From Nitrospiria bacterium (lineage in GTDB: Bacteria; Nitrospirota; UBA9217), in the NCBI GenBank assembly GCA_919902495.1, contig CAKKRC010000038.1, positions 1 to 64,000 on the forward strand: a stretch of DNA of 64,000 nucleotides. The letters run 5' to 3'. Positions 1 to 9,889 of the stretch are shown here, in pieces (the stretch's first letter is position 1; every line of letters begins with the position of its first letter). The notes under the pieces were generated by a model. The model had not been told where the DNA came from and ran no database searches. It worked only from the letters and a program-made list of their open reading frames with translations. Made by a program: the position numbers and the translations under genes.

Positions 1-1
1 G

Positions 2-67
2 GCACGTACGGTGGTGTGGGAGGACGGCGGGGGCGACCCCGCCTCCTACCCGATCCGGATGCTATAA
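2..67 (+). CDS. C-terminal fragment of an unknown protein (cut by window edge)
   Basis: The second frame is open from the window edge to a TAA at 65-67 and would end in ...DPASYPIRML. Only about 21 residues are visible, so no family can be named. The assignment rests on the open frame and the absence of a better alternative; it may be a chance frame. Confidence 0.3.
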   Translation, partial: ARTVVWEDGGGDPASYPIRML

Positions 68-234
68 GGCTTGCGCTGAGATGAGGGGGCAGGATGCGCT
101 GATTCCCGGGCCGGGAAAGGGGATGGATCTCAAATTACACGTTGAACCCGTTACTTCCCTCTGAACTGCGCCAAAGCATTTCCGTCCGACAAACCGCCCA
201 ACTGCGGGACGCGTCGTCACTCATCGTTGATCAC

Positions 235-267
235 AAAAAAAGCGGGGGATCGGTAGATCCCCCGCTT
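235..267 (-). terminator. Rho-independent terminator of the pseudopilin gene
   Basis: A perfect 11-12 bp stem (AGCGGGGGATC with GATCCCCCGCT, loop GGTA) is followed on the minus strand by a run of seven T. It lies about 90 bp beyond the stop of the minus-strand pseudopilin gene and points the right way to end it. Confidence 0.85.
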
Positions 268-356
268 CATGGTCCTATGATATGTGCTTATCTGAACCTG
301 TCGAACTCACTCCTCATCAGATGGCAGCATCACATCGCGGAGTCGGATGTCGTTTT

Positions 357-890
357 CTAACGGATACGGGCACCCACATCGTCTCCGACGATCGTGCTGT
401 TGGTAACACTGGTATCGATGACGCCATCAGGTCCTGCGGAAATTATCCAGACCGCGCCGGACGCGGCGAGGAAATTGTCGGCATTCGTTATATAGGCATT
501 GCCCCAGGGGTCGGCGTTCACGCCGGCCAGGTAGGGTCCCTTCCATTTCACCGGCCAGCATCCGTTGTCATCGACCATGAGGTAGTTGTCATACTGGTCC
601 GGCGTGGTAGTGGTCCAGCCTGTTCCAACGATCGTCGGCAGGGCCCCCTGCCCTTGCAGCAGCGTATTTGCAGTGCCGCAGGTCGCCGTGATCGGCCACT
701 GGCCGGTATCTTTTTTAAGAATGATCAATGCATTTGAGATCGATCGTACATCCGCTGCGGCACGCGAGATCCTTGCTTCATCGATCTCCTTTAGGATCAA
801 CGGCACCAGAATTCCCGCCAGTATCGCAATGATGCCGGCGACCACGATCACTTCTACCAGGGTAAAACCGCTCTGCTTCCTTACTTGCAT
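357..890 (-). CDS. Type II secretion/type IV pilus-like pseudopilin (GspG-like)
   Basis: This 177-residue protein has a short basic leader, a prepilin peptidase site (KQSG then FTLVEV, with Glu at mature position 5) and a 20-residue hydrophobic helix, the signature of pilins and pseudopilins. The C-terminal part has the GspG-like pattern GPYL...DPWGNAY, where the family binds calcium. Two cysteines (about residues 65 and 110) could form a disulfide. It stands alone, about 15 kb from the pilus operon, with its own terminator. It may be a minor or alternative major pseudopilin; the partner machine is inferred. Confidence 0.85.
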   Translation of the reverse strand: MQVRKQSGFTLVEVIVVAGIIAILAGILVPLILKEIDEARISRAAADVRSISNALIILKKDTGQWPITATCGTANTLLQGQGALPTIVGTGWTTTTPDQYDNYLMVDDNGCWPVKWKGPYLAGVNADPWGNAYITNADNFLAASGAVWIISAGPDGVIDTSVTNSTIVGDDVGARIR

Positions 891-1360
891 AATGCCCTCC
901 TTACGATATATGGATTTATACTATGGTCTCGCGCTGCAGGAACTGCGTTCTGAACGGCCTATCTTGACAGGTAACGTCGATCAGTAGTGATAATTATAGC
1001 AAATTTGTGCGAAAAGATAGGGTATACAAAAAAAATATAATAATTGTTTAATAAAAATAGTGATATCGTTAATATCTTAATATTACAATATGTTGCGTAT
1101 TGCTTCTTGAACGAGGAATGGGGAGTTACAATCACACTTCACATGCCACATCAGCGGTCGCGACCTTCAGCAAGGCGAGCCTGGACCAGAGCATAAAGAA
1201 TATTAACCTGTCATCCCGGGCAAGACCATGCTGTTGTTGTGGCCCCGGATCCCGTCCGTGCGCCCGGAGATACGAAAATCAAGAGTGGACAGGACGATGG
1301 ACTGTCCACTTATTTATTTCAGGCGGTCTTATCTCCTCTGCTATACTGTAACCATTGACC
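891..1360. other. Divergent intergenic region with AT-rich core
   Basis: No convincing gene is seen. Positions about 1010-1095 are strikingly AT-rich compared with the flanks and probably contain promoters for the divergent pseudopilin (-) and diguanylate cyclase (+) genes. The rest has no recognisable element. Confidence 0.5.
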
Positions 1361-3970
1361 ATGACCGTGAACAGATATTCCTCTTTGAGGCTCAAGCGCT
1401 ACGCCATTGCCGCCGCGCTGGTCTGGACGGTGTTCGTCGGCGTGTTCCTGTTTTGGGACCTCACGCGGCACCGCTCGGAGACCGCGGACCTCGCGCTCCA
1501 GCAGGCGACGATGGCTTTCGAGAAGGACCTGCTTGCCCGGCGCTGGGCCGCCCAGCATGGAGGCGTCTATGTGCCCGTGACGCCGGCCACCCCGCCCAAT
1601 CCCCTTCCGTCCCATTTGCCCGAGCGGGACATAACCACGCCCTCGGGGAAGCGTCTCACCCTTCTGAACCTCGCCTATGTCACGCGCCAGCTGCATGAAC
1701 TGCAGTCGGAGTTCAGCGGTGTGCGCAGTCACATCACCAGCCGGAACCCCATCAATCCCGGCAATGCGCCCGATGCCTGGGAGACCGGGGCATTGAAAGC
1801 TTTCGAGAACGGGGCGCCGGAGTTCAGCGAGATCACAGCGTTCGACGAACGCTCCTATCTACGCCTTATGCGGCCTCTCAAGACCGACGCGGGATGCCTC
1901 ACGTGCCATGCCGCCCAGGGCTACAAGATCGGAGACATCCGGGGCGGCATCAGCGTCGCCGTCCCGGTGGATCAGTTCCTGGCTTCGAGCCGGGAGGATG
2001 ACCGGCGCAGTGTGATGATCCATGGGGCGACCTGGCTGGTCGTGCTTGTGATGATGGTCCTGGTCACTCGCAGGCTTACGAGCCAGGACCGGGCTCGCGC
2101 ACTGGCCGAACAGGCCCTGCAGAAAGCGAACGAGTCCCTGGAACATCGCATCCGGGAACGGACGGTCGAGCTCGAGTCCGCGATCATGATGATGCAGGGC
2201 GAGATGGACGACCGGCTGGGTACCGAGCGCGAGCTGGAGCAGAGCATCGTGGCGCTGAGCGAGAGCGAACGCAGGCTCCGGGACATCATGGGGAATATGC
2301 CGCTCGTCGCCGTGGGCCTGAACCGGAACGCCGAGATCATCTACTGCAACAGGACTCTCCTGGAGACAACGGGGTGGAAGGCAGAGGAGATCCTCGGCAA
2401 GGACTGGTTCGGCCTTTTTGTAACGGACGGAGCGGCCGTGCGGGAAGCCTTCCGGGCGCTGCTTGACGATCCTGACGCGGAGCGCAGGTTCCGGCATTAC
2501 GAGAATGAGATCCTGACCCGACAGGGAGCGAGACTGTTCATCCGGTGGAGCAATATGCTGATCCAGGGACCTGACGGCGAGGTCATCGGGACCATGAGCA
2601 TGGGCGAGGACATCACCGAGCACCGCAAGGCCGAAGAGCGGTTCCGCGCGCTCATTGAGCATGCGCCGGCGGCCATCAGGATCGGCAGGAACGTGCAGAC
2701 CATCTATGCCAATCCCCGATTCCTTGAGATGTTCGGCTTTGCCTCACTCGAAGAGGTGCTGGGAACGCCCCTGACCGACCAGTACGCGCCGGAAATGCGC
2801 GATGCCATTGCCGACCGCGCCCGGCGGCGCGAACTGGGCATGTATGCGTCGTCGACCTATGAAACCATCGGCATGCGGAAGGACGGGGCGCGGTTCCCGG
2901 TCCATGTGGCGACCACGCGCGTCGTGCTTGAGGACGGCCCTGCCACGGTCGGCTTCTTCGACGATATCACCGAGCGCAGGGAGGCCGAGGAAAAGCTCCG
3001 GTCGAGCGAGGAGCGGTTCCGGGGCATCTTCGACCAGGCGACGGTGGGCGTCATCGCCACCGATCTTCGCGGCAGGCTGCTGACCGTCAATCCCGCGTTC
3101 ACCGCCATAAGCGGTTACAAGGATGAGATGGTTTTCGGCAGGGAATATGCCTCGCTCACCCATCCCGACGACCGGGAGCGCGAAGCCACATTGTTCGGAG
3201 CGTTGCAGGCGCTGGAGCGGGACAGCTACTCCATCGAGAAGCGGTACGTTCACGCCGGCGGCGGGACCGTCTGGATATCCGAGTCCCTGGCCATCCTTCG
3301 CGGTTCCGACGGCCAGCCGCAGGGATTCACCGTCGTGGTCGAGGACATCACGGCGCGCCGCCAGGCCGAGGACTCTCTGCGGGCGCTCAACGCCGAGCTG
3401 GAACATCGCGTCGCCGAGCGGACGTCCGACCTGAAGGAGGCGAACGTCAAGCTCGAAAAGCTCGCCACCGAGGACGGCCTGACCGGCTTGCCCAACCGGC
3501 GGCATCTCGACCAGACGATCGACCGCGAACTGAGCCGGGGCCTTCGGACCGCCGATATGCTGTCCTTTCTGATGTGCGATGTGGACTTCTTCAAGCGCTA
3601 TAACGACCGCTACGGCCACGCGGAGGGCGACGCATGCCTGAAGCGGGTCGGCGCCGCGCTGCGGGCGTCCTTCAAACGGGCCAGCGACCTGCCCGCGCGG
3701 TACGGCGGCGAGGAGTTCTCGGTCATCATTCCAAACACGCCGCCCGAGCATGTCCTGCTGCTCGCCGAGGCGCTGCGGGAGCGCCTGGAGAAGGAAGCCA
3801 TCCCCCATGAGAAATCGGACGTGGCACCCGTTGTCACGATCAGCATCGGCGTGGTGTCCGCTCCGATCACGCGGGACCGCGACCGGGCGTGGTATATCAA
3901 GCACGCGGACGAGGCGCTCTACCGGTCCAAGGCGGAAGGAAGAAACCGCGTGACCCATGTCATTGTCTGA
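1361..3970 (+). CDS. Membrane heme-sensor (DUF3365/Tll0287-like) PAS-PAS-PAS diguanylate cyclase
   Basis: The protein is about 869 residues. A membrane helix (about 14-34) is followed by a periplasmic Tll0287-like domain ending with a c-type heme site CLTCH (about 179-183), a second helix (about 222-237), a coiled coil, three PAS domains (about 305-680) and a C-terminal GGDEF domain. The active-site loop reads GGEEF, and an RxxD inhibitory site (RASD) lies five residues upstream, so it is probably an active, product-inhibited c-di-GMP synthase. The heme domain suggests redox or gas sensing. An in-frame TTG at 1355 is an alternative start; neither has a clear ribosome binding site. Confidence 0.9.
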   Translation: MTVNRYSSLRLKRYAIAAALVWTVFVGVFLFWDLTRHRSETADLALQQATMAFEKDLLARRWAAQHGGVYVPVTPATPPNPLPSHLPERDITTPSGKRLTLLNLAYVTRQLHELQSEFSGVRSHITSRNPINPGNAPDAWETGALKAFENGAPEFSEITAFDERSYLRLMRPLKTDAGCLTCHAAQGYKIGDIRGGISVAVPVDQFLASSREDDRRSVMIHGATWLVVLVMMVLVTRRLTSQDRARALAEQALQKANESLEHRIRERTVELESAIMMMQGEMDDRLGTERELEQSIVALSESERRLRDIMGNMPLVAVGLNRNAEIIYCNRTLLETTGWKAEEILGKDWFGLFVTDGAAVREAFRALLDDPDAERRFRHYENEILTRQGARLFIRWSNMLIQGPDGEVIGTMSMGEDITEHRKAEERFRALIEHAPAAIRIGRNVQTIYANPRFLEMFGFASLEEVLGTPLTDQYAPEMRDAIADRARRRELGMYASSTYETIGMRKDGARFPVHVATTRVVLEDGPATVGFFDDITERREAEEKLRSSEERFRGIFDQATVGVIATDLRGRLLTVNPAFTAISGYKDEMVFGREYASLTHPDDREREATLFGALQALERDSYSIEKRYVHAGGGTVWISESLAILRGSDGQPQGFTVVVEDITARRQAEDSLRALNAELEHRVAERTSDLKEANVKLEKLATEDGLTGLPNRRHLDQTIDRELSRGLRTADMLSFLMCDVDFFKRYNDRYGHAEGDACLKRVGAALRASFKRASDLPARYGGEEFSVIIPNTPPEHVLLLAEALRERLEKEAIPHEKSDVAPVVTISIGVVSAPITRDRDRAWYIKHADEALYRSKAEGRNRVTHVIV

Positions 3971-4368
3971 GCGCGGACAAGCCCCGCTAGAGACGGATGC
4001 CTCTAAAACGGGCAAGCCGGAGCCAATTCCGCCACTCCCGCTCCGTGTCAGATCATTTATTTTAGATGCGGGACGGAGAAAGACGCACAAAAAGCGCAAA
4101 TAAACTCATTCTTATTTTCGGCTTAACAACGCTGTCATCCTCCGATATTGTCATACTCTCCCTACAGACACCACTCCCGCCGCAAGTCATCATATAATTG
4201 TCAGGATATGTTGGATTTTTTTACCAGTCTTATCAGATAGTATCCGCATCCAAATGCTTTTTTCAGGATTAAGCCCTGAAATAACGCGGCAGTTTTGGTA
4301 ACGCCATGATATACTTAAACAATTCAACTGTTCAGCGTTCCTGCGATAGTTGCTAAGAAGAGTATTTA
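3971..4368. other. Intergenic region upstream of the periplasmic-binding/PAS receptor
   Basis: This gap holds no gene. It contains a 56-bp sequence (4148-4203) repeated near 33.6 kb, a short hairpin (TTCAGG...CCTGAA near 4261-4279) and a TATACT hexamer near 4310 that could be a -10 box for the next gene. The string CGGGCAAGCCGGAGCCAA near 4003 resembles one end of the dispersed element found at 35574 and may be a degenerate remnant. Confidence 0.45.
4148..4203 (+). promoter_or_regulatory. 56-bp upstream sequence shared with the 33.6 kb signalling operon
   Basis: The sequence matches 33602-33657 (opposite strand) with five differences in 56, the first 33 bases being identical. In both places it points toward a two-component gene downstream. 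A shared promoter or operator is inferred; a short dispersed repeat is the alternative. Confidence 0.5.
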
Positions 4369-5904
4369 ATGACGAAGCCTGATAAAACTATGTTTCCCCG
4401 ACCTTTCATTCTTTGCTTGGCGCTGTCCGCTCTCCTGCTCCTGTGCCGTCCCGCTGCCTCGGGGCCTTCCGAACATGCTCAAAACGCCCAGACCATTACC
4501 GTTGTATCGGACGACAACTATCCGCCCTACATCTTCCGCGATGTGAAAGGGGACCTGCAGGGCATGCTGGTCGACGAGTGGCGCCTGTGGGAGGACCGGA
4601 CAGGGATCAAGATCGATCTCCGGGGCATGGACTGGGGAAAGGCGCGGAAATTCATGGCCGACGGAAATGCCGATGTCATCGACACGATATTCTTTACCGA
4701 CGAAAGGGCAAAGCGGTATGATTTTTCAAAGCCCTATGCGACCCTGGAAGTCCCGATCTTTTTTCATAAGAATATCAGCGGCATTACCGATATTGCCTCG
4801 TTGCACGGTTTCGTGGTCGGCGTCAAGGACGGCGACGCCTGTATCGACATGCTTCAGCGGAACGGCATATCCACGCTGAAAACCTATCACAATTACAAGC
4901 ATATCGTACAAGCCGCGGCGAACCGGGAGATCAGCGTATTCTGCATGGATAAACCGCCTGCTCTCTATTATCTTTATAAGCTCAACATCGAAAAAGAATA
5001 TCGGCATTCCCTGCCTCTCTATTCCGGCCAATTCCATCGCGCGGTGAAAAAGGGGAGAGCGGACCTGCTTGGCGTTGTTGAAGGAGGCTTTTCGAAGATA
5101 ACCGCCAGGGAGCATGATGAGATCGGAAAGAAATGGATGGGAACGACCCTGCAGGATGATCCGGCTGCCGTACGGAACATCGTCTATTCGCTGGCCGGGA
5201 TAGTTGCCATCGCTCTTCTCCTTGTCCTGTGGAACCTCTTGCTTCGCAAGCGGGTGACTATGAGAACGGCGGAATTGTTGACGACCCTGGCAGAACTGAG
5301 GAAGAAAGAGGAGCGCTACAGGAACCTCTTCGACTCCACCCTTGACGGCGTCTACGAGGTCAATACCGAAGGCATGTTCACTCAAATGAACCCGGCCGGA
5401 GCGAGGATATTCGGGTATTCCTCTCCCGAGGAGATGATCGGCACCAATGCGGTGGACCGCTGGCAGGATGTCCGGGACAGGGAGGCGTTCCGGGCGGAGT
5501 TGAAACTGAAAAAATCGGTCAGCGCGTACTACATGCCATCGAGAAAGAAGGACGGCGAGCCCCTGGACCTTGAGACCACGAGCAGGATCATCGAGGACCG
5601 GGAGGGGAACTTCCTCGGCATCACGGGGATCCTGAGGGACGTCACGGAGCGCAAACTGTCGGAGGCCGAACGCGATAAGTTCATTCAGCAGCTGCGCGCT
5701 GCCCTTGCGGAGGTCCGGACGCTCTCCGGCATGCTGCCGATCTGTTCCTCCTGCAAGAAGATACGCGATGACAAGGGCTACTGGAACCAGATCGAATCCT
5801 ATGTCAGCGAGCATTCGGGAGCGGAGTTCACCCACGGCATCTGCCCGGAGTGCGAAAAAAAGGTGTATGAGGAGTTGGATAAGTTGACGAAGGAAAAGCC
5901 CTGA
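4369..5904 (+). CDS. Periplasmic solute-binding/PAS receptor with C-terminal CxxC-CxxC module
   Basis: The protein has 511 residues: a signal peptide (to about 31), a family 3 solute-binding domain (about 45-265, BvgS-like VFT sensor), a membrane helix (about 270-292), a PAS domain (about 315-435) and a 60-residue tail (452-511) with paired CxxC motifs (Cys459/462 and 492/495). No kinase, GGDEF or HD domain follows. Output therefore must run through the Cys-rich tail, which is repeated at about 86% DNA identity in the next gene. Binding of an amino acid-like ligand is inferred from the family. Confidence 0.85.
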   Translation: MTKPDKTMFPRPFILCLALSALLLLCRPAASGPSEHAQNAQTITVVSDDNYPPYIFRDVKGDLQGMLVDEWRLWEDRTGIKIDLRGMDWGKARKFMADGNADVIDTIFFTDERAKRYDFSKPYATLEVPIFFHKNISGITDIASLHGFVVGVKDGDACIDMLQRNGISTLKTYHNYKHIVQAAANREISVFCMDKPPALYYLYKLNIEKEYRHSLPLYSGQFHRAVKKGRADLLGVVEGGFSKITAREHDEIGKKWMGTTLQDDPAAVRNIVYSLAGIVAIALLLVLWNLLLRKRVTMRTAELLTTLAELRKKEERYRNLFDSTLDGVYEVNTEGMFTQMNPAGARIFGYSSPEEMIGTNAVDRWQDVRDREAFRAELKLKKSVSAYYMPSRKKDGEPLDLETTSRIIEDREGNFLGITGILRDVTERKLSEAERDKFIQQLRAALAEVRTLSGMLPICSSCKKIRDDKGYWNQIESYVSEHSGAEFTHGICPECEKKVYEELDKLTKEKP

Positions 5905-5951
5905 GCGTAGGCAATGGCTGGACCTGGAAGAAAAATGTTAAAGAAAAGACT

Positions 5952-6067
5952 TTGACAGGATAACAGGATCGGCAGGATACGGGCGGATAAGATCAAGAGC
6001 CTCTTTCTTGTATTAAGACAAAGAAAAGCCTTTGACGTTAGCGGATTTTATCCTGTAATCCTGTCAA
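5952..6067. repeat. Intergenic inverted repeat built of CAGGAT units
   Basis: The left arm has tandem units (TTGACAGGATAACAGGAT and a third CAGGAT), and the right arm carries the complement (ATCCTGTAATCCTGTCAA), separated by about 70 bp. A direct repeat (AAAGAAAAGnCTTTGAC) occurs beside each arm. It fills the gap between two co-oriented signalling genes and has no T-tract, so it is not a standard terminator. Confidence 0.65.
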
Positions 6068-6077
6068 GAAAAACTCT

Positions 6078-6719
6078 ATGGAACAGAAGCTGCGCATTCT
6101 CCATCTCGAGGACAGCAGGAACGACGCCGAACTGATCCGGGAAAACCTCGCGGACGAAGGGATCGACTGCGACATCGCGCTGGTTGACACGCGGGAGGGC
6201 TTTGTCGCCGCCATCGAGCGGGGCGGATTCGACCTGATCCTTGCTGACTACAAATTGCCCCTGTTCGACGGATTGTCGGCGCTGGCGATCAGACAGGAAC
6301 AATGCCCGGACGTCCCCTTTGTGTTCGTATCCGGCCAGATCGGGGAGGAACGGGCGATCGAATCCCTGAAAAGCGGGGCGACCGATTACGTGATCAAGGA
6401 CAGGCTTTCCCGCCTCGTGCCGGCGGTGAACAGGGCGCTGGCCGAGGCAAAGGAACGAACGCGCAGGATGCAGGCCGAGAAGGACAGGGAAAAACTCGTT
6501 CATGAACTGCAAGAGGCCCTTGCCCGGGTCAAGACCCTGAGCGGCATGCTGCCGATCTGCGCTTCCTGCAAAAAGATACGCGATGACAAGGGCTACTGGA
6601 GCCAGATCGAATCCTATATCAGCAGGCACTCCGACGCGGAATTCACCCACGGCATGTGCCCCGACTGTGAGAAGAAGGCGTATGAGGAGCTTAAAATAAT
6701 GAAGAGGAATGCAACATGA
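6078..6719 (+). CDS. Response regulator: receiver plus CxxC-CxxC output module
   Basis: This 213-residue protein has an N-terminal receiver domain (about 4-120; acidic ED pair, phosphoacceptor Asp in LILADYKLP, Lys in VIKD), a coiled linker and a 60-residue tail (154-213) with Cys161/164 and Cys194/197. The tail is nearly the same as in the preceding receptor. Its stop overlaps the start of the following kinase (ATGA), so the two are translationally coupled. The receiver is also closely related to the N-terminal receiver of the hybrid kinase at 10649. The role of the Cys module is unknown; zinc binding is inferred. Confidence 0.85.
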   Translation: MEQKLRILHLEDSRNDAELIRENLADEGIDCDIALVDTREGFVAAIERGGFDLILADYKLPLFDGLSALAIRQEQCPDVPFVFVSGQIGEERAIESLKSGATDYVIKDRLSRLVPAVNRALAEAKERTRRMQAEKDREKLVHELQEALARVKTLSGMLPICASCKKIRDDKGYWSQIESYISRHSDAEFTHGMCPDCEKKAYEELKIMKRNAT

Positions 6720-9700
6720 CGGATCGTTACCGGATCTTGTGCCTGATCTGCGCTGTTCTCGTGGCTGCGATCGGGCTTGTCGCTCTTCTCGGATGGGTCA
6801 TTGGCCGTCCTACCTTAGTCAGCCTGGGGTCGGGCATGATACCGGTGGCGCCGAGCACGGCGGTGATGTTCATGCTGTATGGCGCTGCTGTTTTCATCCG
6901 CACGCGTCTTCCGGACAGCCGGTCGGCATATTGGACCGGTCTTTCCATCACTGCCACGGGAGCGCTTGTGGCGGCGCTCCTGCTCAATTCGTCTCTTCGG
7001 GGTATACAACCTGATGCTGAACATCTCGGTTTTACGATCGTGAACAGGCCGGGTGAAACGCCGGTGGGGCATATGTCTCCCGTCACGGCATTCTGCTTCC
7101 TGTTATCGTCTCTATCGTATCTCCTGTCTCTGCCGTCGACGCGCGATCAACGCCTGGCGGCCAACCTCGCATGGTGGTTTGCCTGCTGCACGATCGCGAT
7201 CGGCTTTACGCTCATCCTGGCGTATCTCTACGGAACGCCGATGCTGTACGGCAGCACCTTCATTCCTCCGGCAGCGCTGACCAGTATGGCGTTCATGGCC
7301 CTTGGCACCGCACTGCTTGCTTTGGCAGCTCCCCATGCCTGGACGACCCGTTCGCATGTCGAATCCACCACACGCGCCTCGTACACCTTCGTGCTCGTGT
7401 TCGTCCTTTTGGCGGCGGGTATCGTGATCGCGGGATTCATGTATTTCCGGAGCTACGAATTACGCTACCGTACAGAGGTAGAACGTCAGCTATCCGCCAT
7501 CGCCGATATGAAAGTGGAAGGAATTGTTCATTGGCGAAAAGAACGGCTGGGGGATGCCGCGCTTTTTTATAAGAACGGGAATTTTTCCGGGTTGGTCCGT
7601 AGCTATTTGAAAAGACCGGAGGATGAAGTGACCGGGAGAAGGCTTCGGGCGTGGCTGCAGCATATTCAGAAAAGTTATCAATACGACCGGGTCTTCCTGC
7701 TCGATGGTATCGGCAGGGACCGAATGTCGGCGCCTGAAGCGCGGCGGCCGATATCACGCCATCTGCTACTGCGCGCCGCTGAGGTCCAGCGCACGAAACA
7801 GGTTGTCTTGGAGGATTTCTACCGGAATGAACATGATAAACGTGTCTATCTGGCGGTGCTGATCCCCATCCTCGACGATCGGGGCAATGGCCGCGCAGTG
7901 GGGACCCTTGCGTTGCGCATCGATCCCGAACAGTACCTCTATCCATCTCTCAACCGCTGGCCGACGCCGAGCAAGACCGCCGAAACCCTGCTCGTCCGGC
8001 GGGAAGGAAATGAGGCCCTTTTCCTGAATGAGCTCAGATATCAGAAGAACACGGCCCTCAGTCTGCGAAGCTCGCTGGAAAGAAAAGAACTTCCCGCTGC
8101 TCAGGCGGTCCTGGGCCGGAAGGGCATTATGGAGGGCAGAGACTACGCGGGTGTACCGGTGATCGCCGATGTGCGCGCTGTTCCCGGTTCTCCATGGTTT
8201 CTGGTCTCCCGCATGGATCTCTCTGAGGCTTATGAACCGATGAGAGAAAAACTGTGGATGATGGTCGCGCTGGTCGGCGCTCTGCTCATGGGCGCGGGCG
8301 GGGGCGTGGGGCTGGTCTGGCGGCGGCAGCTCGCACAGTTTTACCGGGTGAAATTTGAGACAACAGCCGAGCTGCGCGCTTCGGAGGTGCGTTACCGCAG
8401 ACTCTTCGAGACGGCCAAAGACGGCATTCTGATCCTCGACGCCGAAACGGGGATGGTGGTGGACGTGAATGCTTTCCTGATCGAGATGCTGGGTTTTTCG
8501 TACGAAGTATTCCTTGGTAAGAAGATATGGGAACTTGGATTCCTTAAGAATATCGTCGCCAACCAAGACAACTTCGCGGAATTGCAACAGAAGGAATACA
8601 TCCGTTATGAAGACATGCCGCTGGAAACTGCCGATGGCCGGCGGATCGAGGTGGAGTTCGTCAGCAATGTCTATCTGGTGAACCACCAAAAGGTCATCCA
8701 GTGCAATATCCGCGACATCACGGATCGCAAACTCGCGGAGAAGAAGCTGAGAGAAAGCGAAGAGTTCATTCGAATAGTTCTGGATAACCTACCTATCGGC
8801 ATAGCGGTGAATTCCGTTGACCCTGCCGTGCAATTTGATTTTATGAACGAAAACTTTGCCGGGTTCTACCGAACAACACGAGAGAAACTTGCCGAGAAGG
8901 ATACTTTCTGGGAGGCGGCGTACGAAGATCCTGACTTCAGAGAGAAAATTAAAAAAAGGGTGCTGGAGGATTGTGCCAGTGGAGACCCGGAGCGAATGTT
9001 GTGGGTAGACGTGCCGATCACCCGCAGGGGAGCAGAGACCACCTTCGTCAGCGCAAAGAACATCCCGCTTCGTGATAAACAGCTGATGATCTCAGCTGTG
9101 TGGGATGTCTCCGACCGCAAGCGGGCTGAGGAACGGATCAAAAGAATGAATGAGGAACTTGAGCAACGCGTCAAGGACCGCACTGCCCAGCTCGAAGTCG
9201 CTAATAAAGAGCTGGAGGCTTTTTCCTACTCCGTGTCCCATGACCTGCGCGCGCCGCTCAGGCATATGTCCGGATTCGTCGAACTGCTGAACAAGCGCAC
9301 GCAGTCACTTGACGATAAGAGCAGGCATTATCTGGATGTCATTTCGAAAGCAGCAACGCAGATGGGCAAACTCGTCGATGACCTGCTGTCGTTCTCCCGG
9401 ATGGGTCGGACCGAGATGATGAGGTCCTCGGTCAGGCTCCGGGACACGCTCAAAGAGGCCGTCGATGATATGAAAAGTGAGGTTGGGGAGAGAAACATCC
9501 GATGGGACATCAGAGACCTGCCGGAGATCTCCGGAGACCGGGCGATGCTCAAGCTTGTCTTTGTTAACCTGCTTTCCAATGCTCTCAAGTTCACGAGACA
9601 GCGTGAGCAGGCCGTGATCGAGGTCGGCTGCGCTCCGTTCGAAACAGCGGATGATGCCATCGTGTATGTGAAAGACAACGGCGTCGGGTTCGACATGAAG

Positions 9701-9886
9701 TACGTGGACAAGCTGTTTAATCTGTTCCAGCGCCTGCACTGCTCCGAGGAATTCGAAGGGACCGGCGTCGGGCTCGCCAATGTACGGCGGATCATCAGCC
9801 GGCATGGAGGAAGGACGTGGGCCGAAGGCGGCATAGACAAGGGCGCGACAATATATTTCTCACTGCCAGGAAAGAAGGAGGCATAA
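6716..9886 (+). CDS. Multi-pass membrane PAS-PAS histidine kinase (phytochrome-type HisKA)
   Basis: The protein has 1056 residues. About seven hydrophobic segments lie in the first 250 residues, followed by a Cache-like extracytoplasmic region (about 255-515), another helix (about 520-540), two PAS domains (about 560-805), a coiled coil, a HisKA domain with the phosphoacceptor in SVSHDLRAPLRHM and an HATPase domain (about 935-1050). The HisKA/HATPase sequence is of the bacteriophytochrome-associated type, although no GAF/PHY chromophore domain is present. The next gene, three bases downstream, encodes an Rcp1-like regulator, its probable partner. The start overlaps the previous stop. Confidence 0.88.
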   Translation: MTDRYRILCLICAVLVAAIGLVALLGWVIGRPTLVSLGSGMIPVAPSTAVMFMLYGAAVFIRTRLPDSRSAYWTGLSITATGALVAALLLNSSLRGIQPDAEHLGFTIVNRPGETPVGHMSPVTAFCFLLSSLSYLLSLPSTRDQRLAANLAWWFACCTIAIGFTLILAYLYGTPMLYGSTFIPPAALTSMAFMALGTALLALAAPHAWTTRSHVESTTRASYTFVLVFVLLAAGIVIAGFMYFRSYELRYRTEVERQLSAIADMKVEGIVHWRKERLGDAALFYKNGNFSGLVRSYLKRPEDEVTGRRLRAWLQHIQKSYQYDRVFLLDGIGRDRMSAPEARRPISRHLLLRAAEVQRTKQVVLEDFYRNEHDKRVYLAVLIPILDDRGNGRAVGTLALRIDPEQYLYPSLNRWPTPSKTAETLLVRREGNEALFLNELRYQKNTALSLRSSLERKELPAAQAVLGRKGIMEGRDYAGVPVIADVRAVPGSPWFLVSRMDLSEAYEPMREKLWMMVALVGALLMGAGGGVGLVWRRQLAQFYRVKFETTAELRASEVRYRRLFETAKDGILILDAETGMVVDVNAFLIEMLGFSYEVFLGKKIWELGFLKNIVANQDNFAELQQKEYIRYEDMPLETADGRRIEVEFVSNVYLVNHQKVIQCNIRDITDRKLAEKKLRESEEFIRIVLDNLPIGIAVNSVDPAVQFDFMNENFAGFYRTTREKLAEKDTFWEAAYEDPDFREKIKKRVLEDCASGDPERMLWVDVPITRRGAETTFVSAKNIPLRDKQLMISAVWDVSDRKRAEERIKRMNEELEQRVKDRTAQLEVANKELEAFSYSVSHDLRAPLRHMSGFVELLNKRTQSLDDKSRHYLDVISKAATQMGKLVDDLLSFSRMGRTEMMRSSVRLRDTLKEAVDDMKSEVGERNIRWDIRDLPEISGDRAMLKLVFVNLLSNALKFTRQREQAVIEVGCAPFETADDAIVYVKDNGVGFDMKYVDKLFNLFQRLHCSEEFEGTGVGLANVRRIISRHGGRTWAEGGIDKGATIYFSLPGKKEA

Positions 9887-9889
9887 CAC

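Noticed and set aside
2744-4099. Long minus-strand open frame (451 codons) opposite the diguanylate cyclase
   Set aside because: It is the shadow of a high-GC gene with clear PAS and GGDEF domains on the other strand; its translation has no recognisable domain and is rich in Arg, Gly and Pro.
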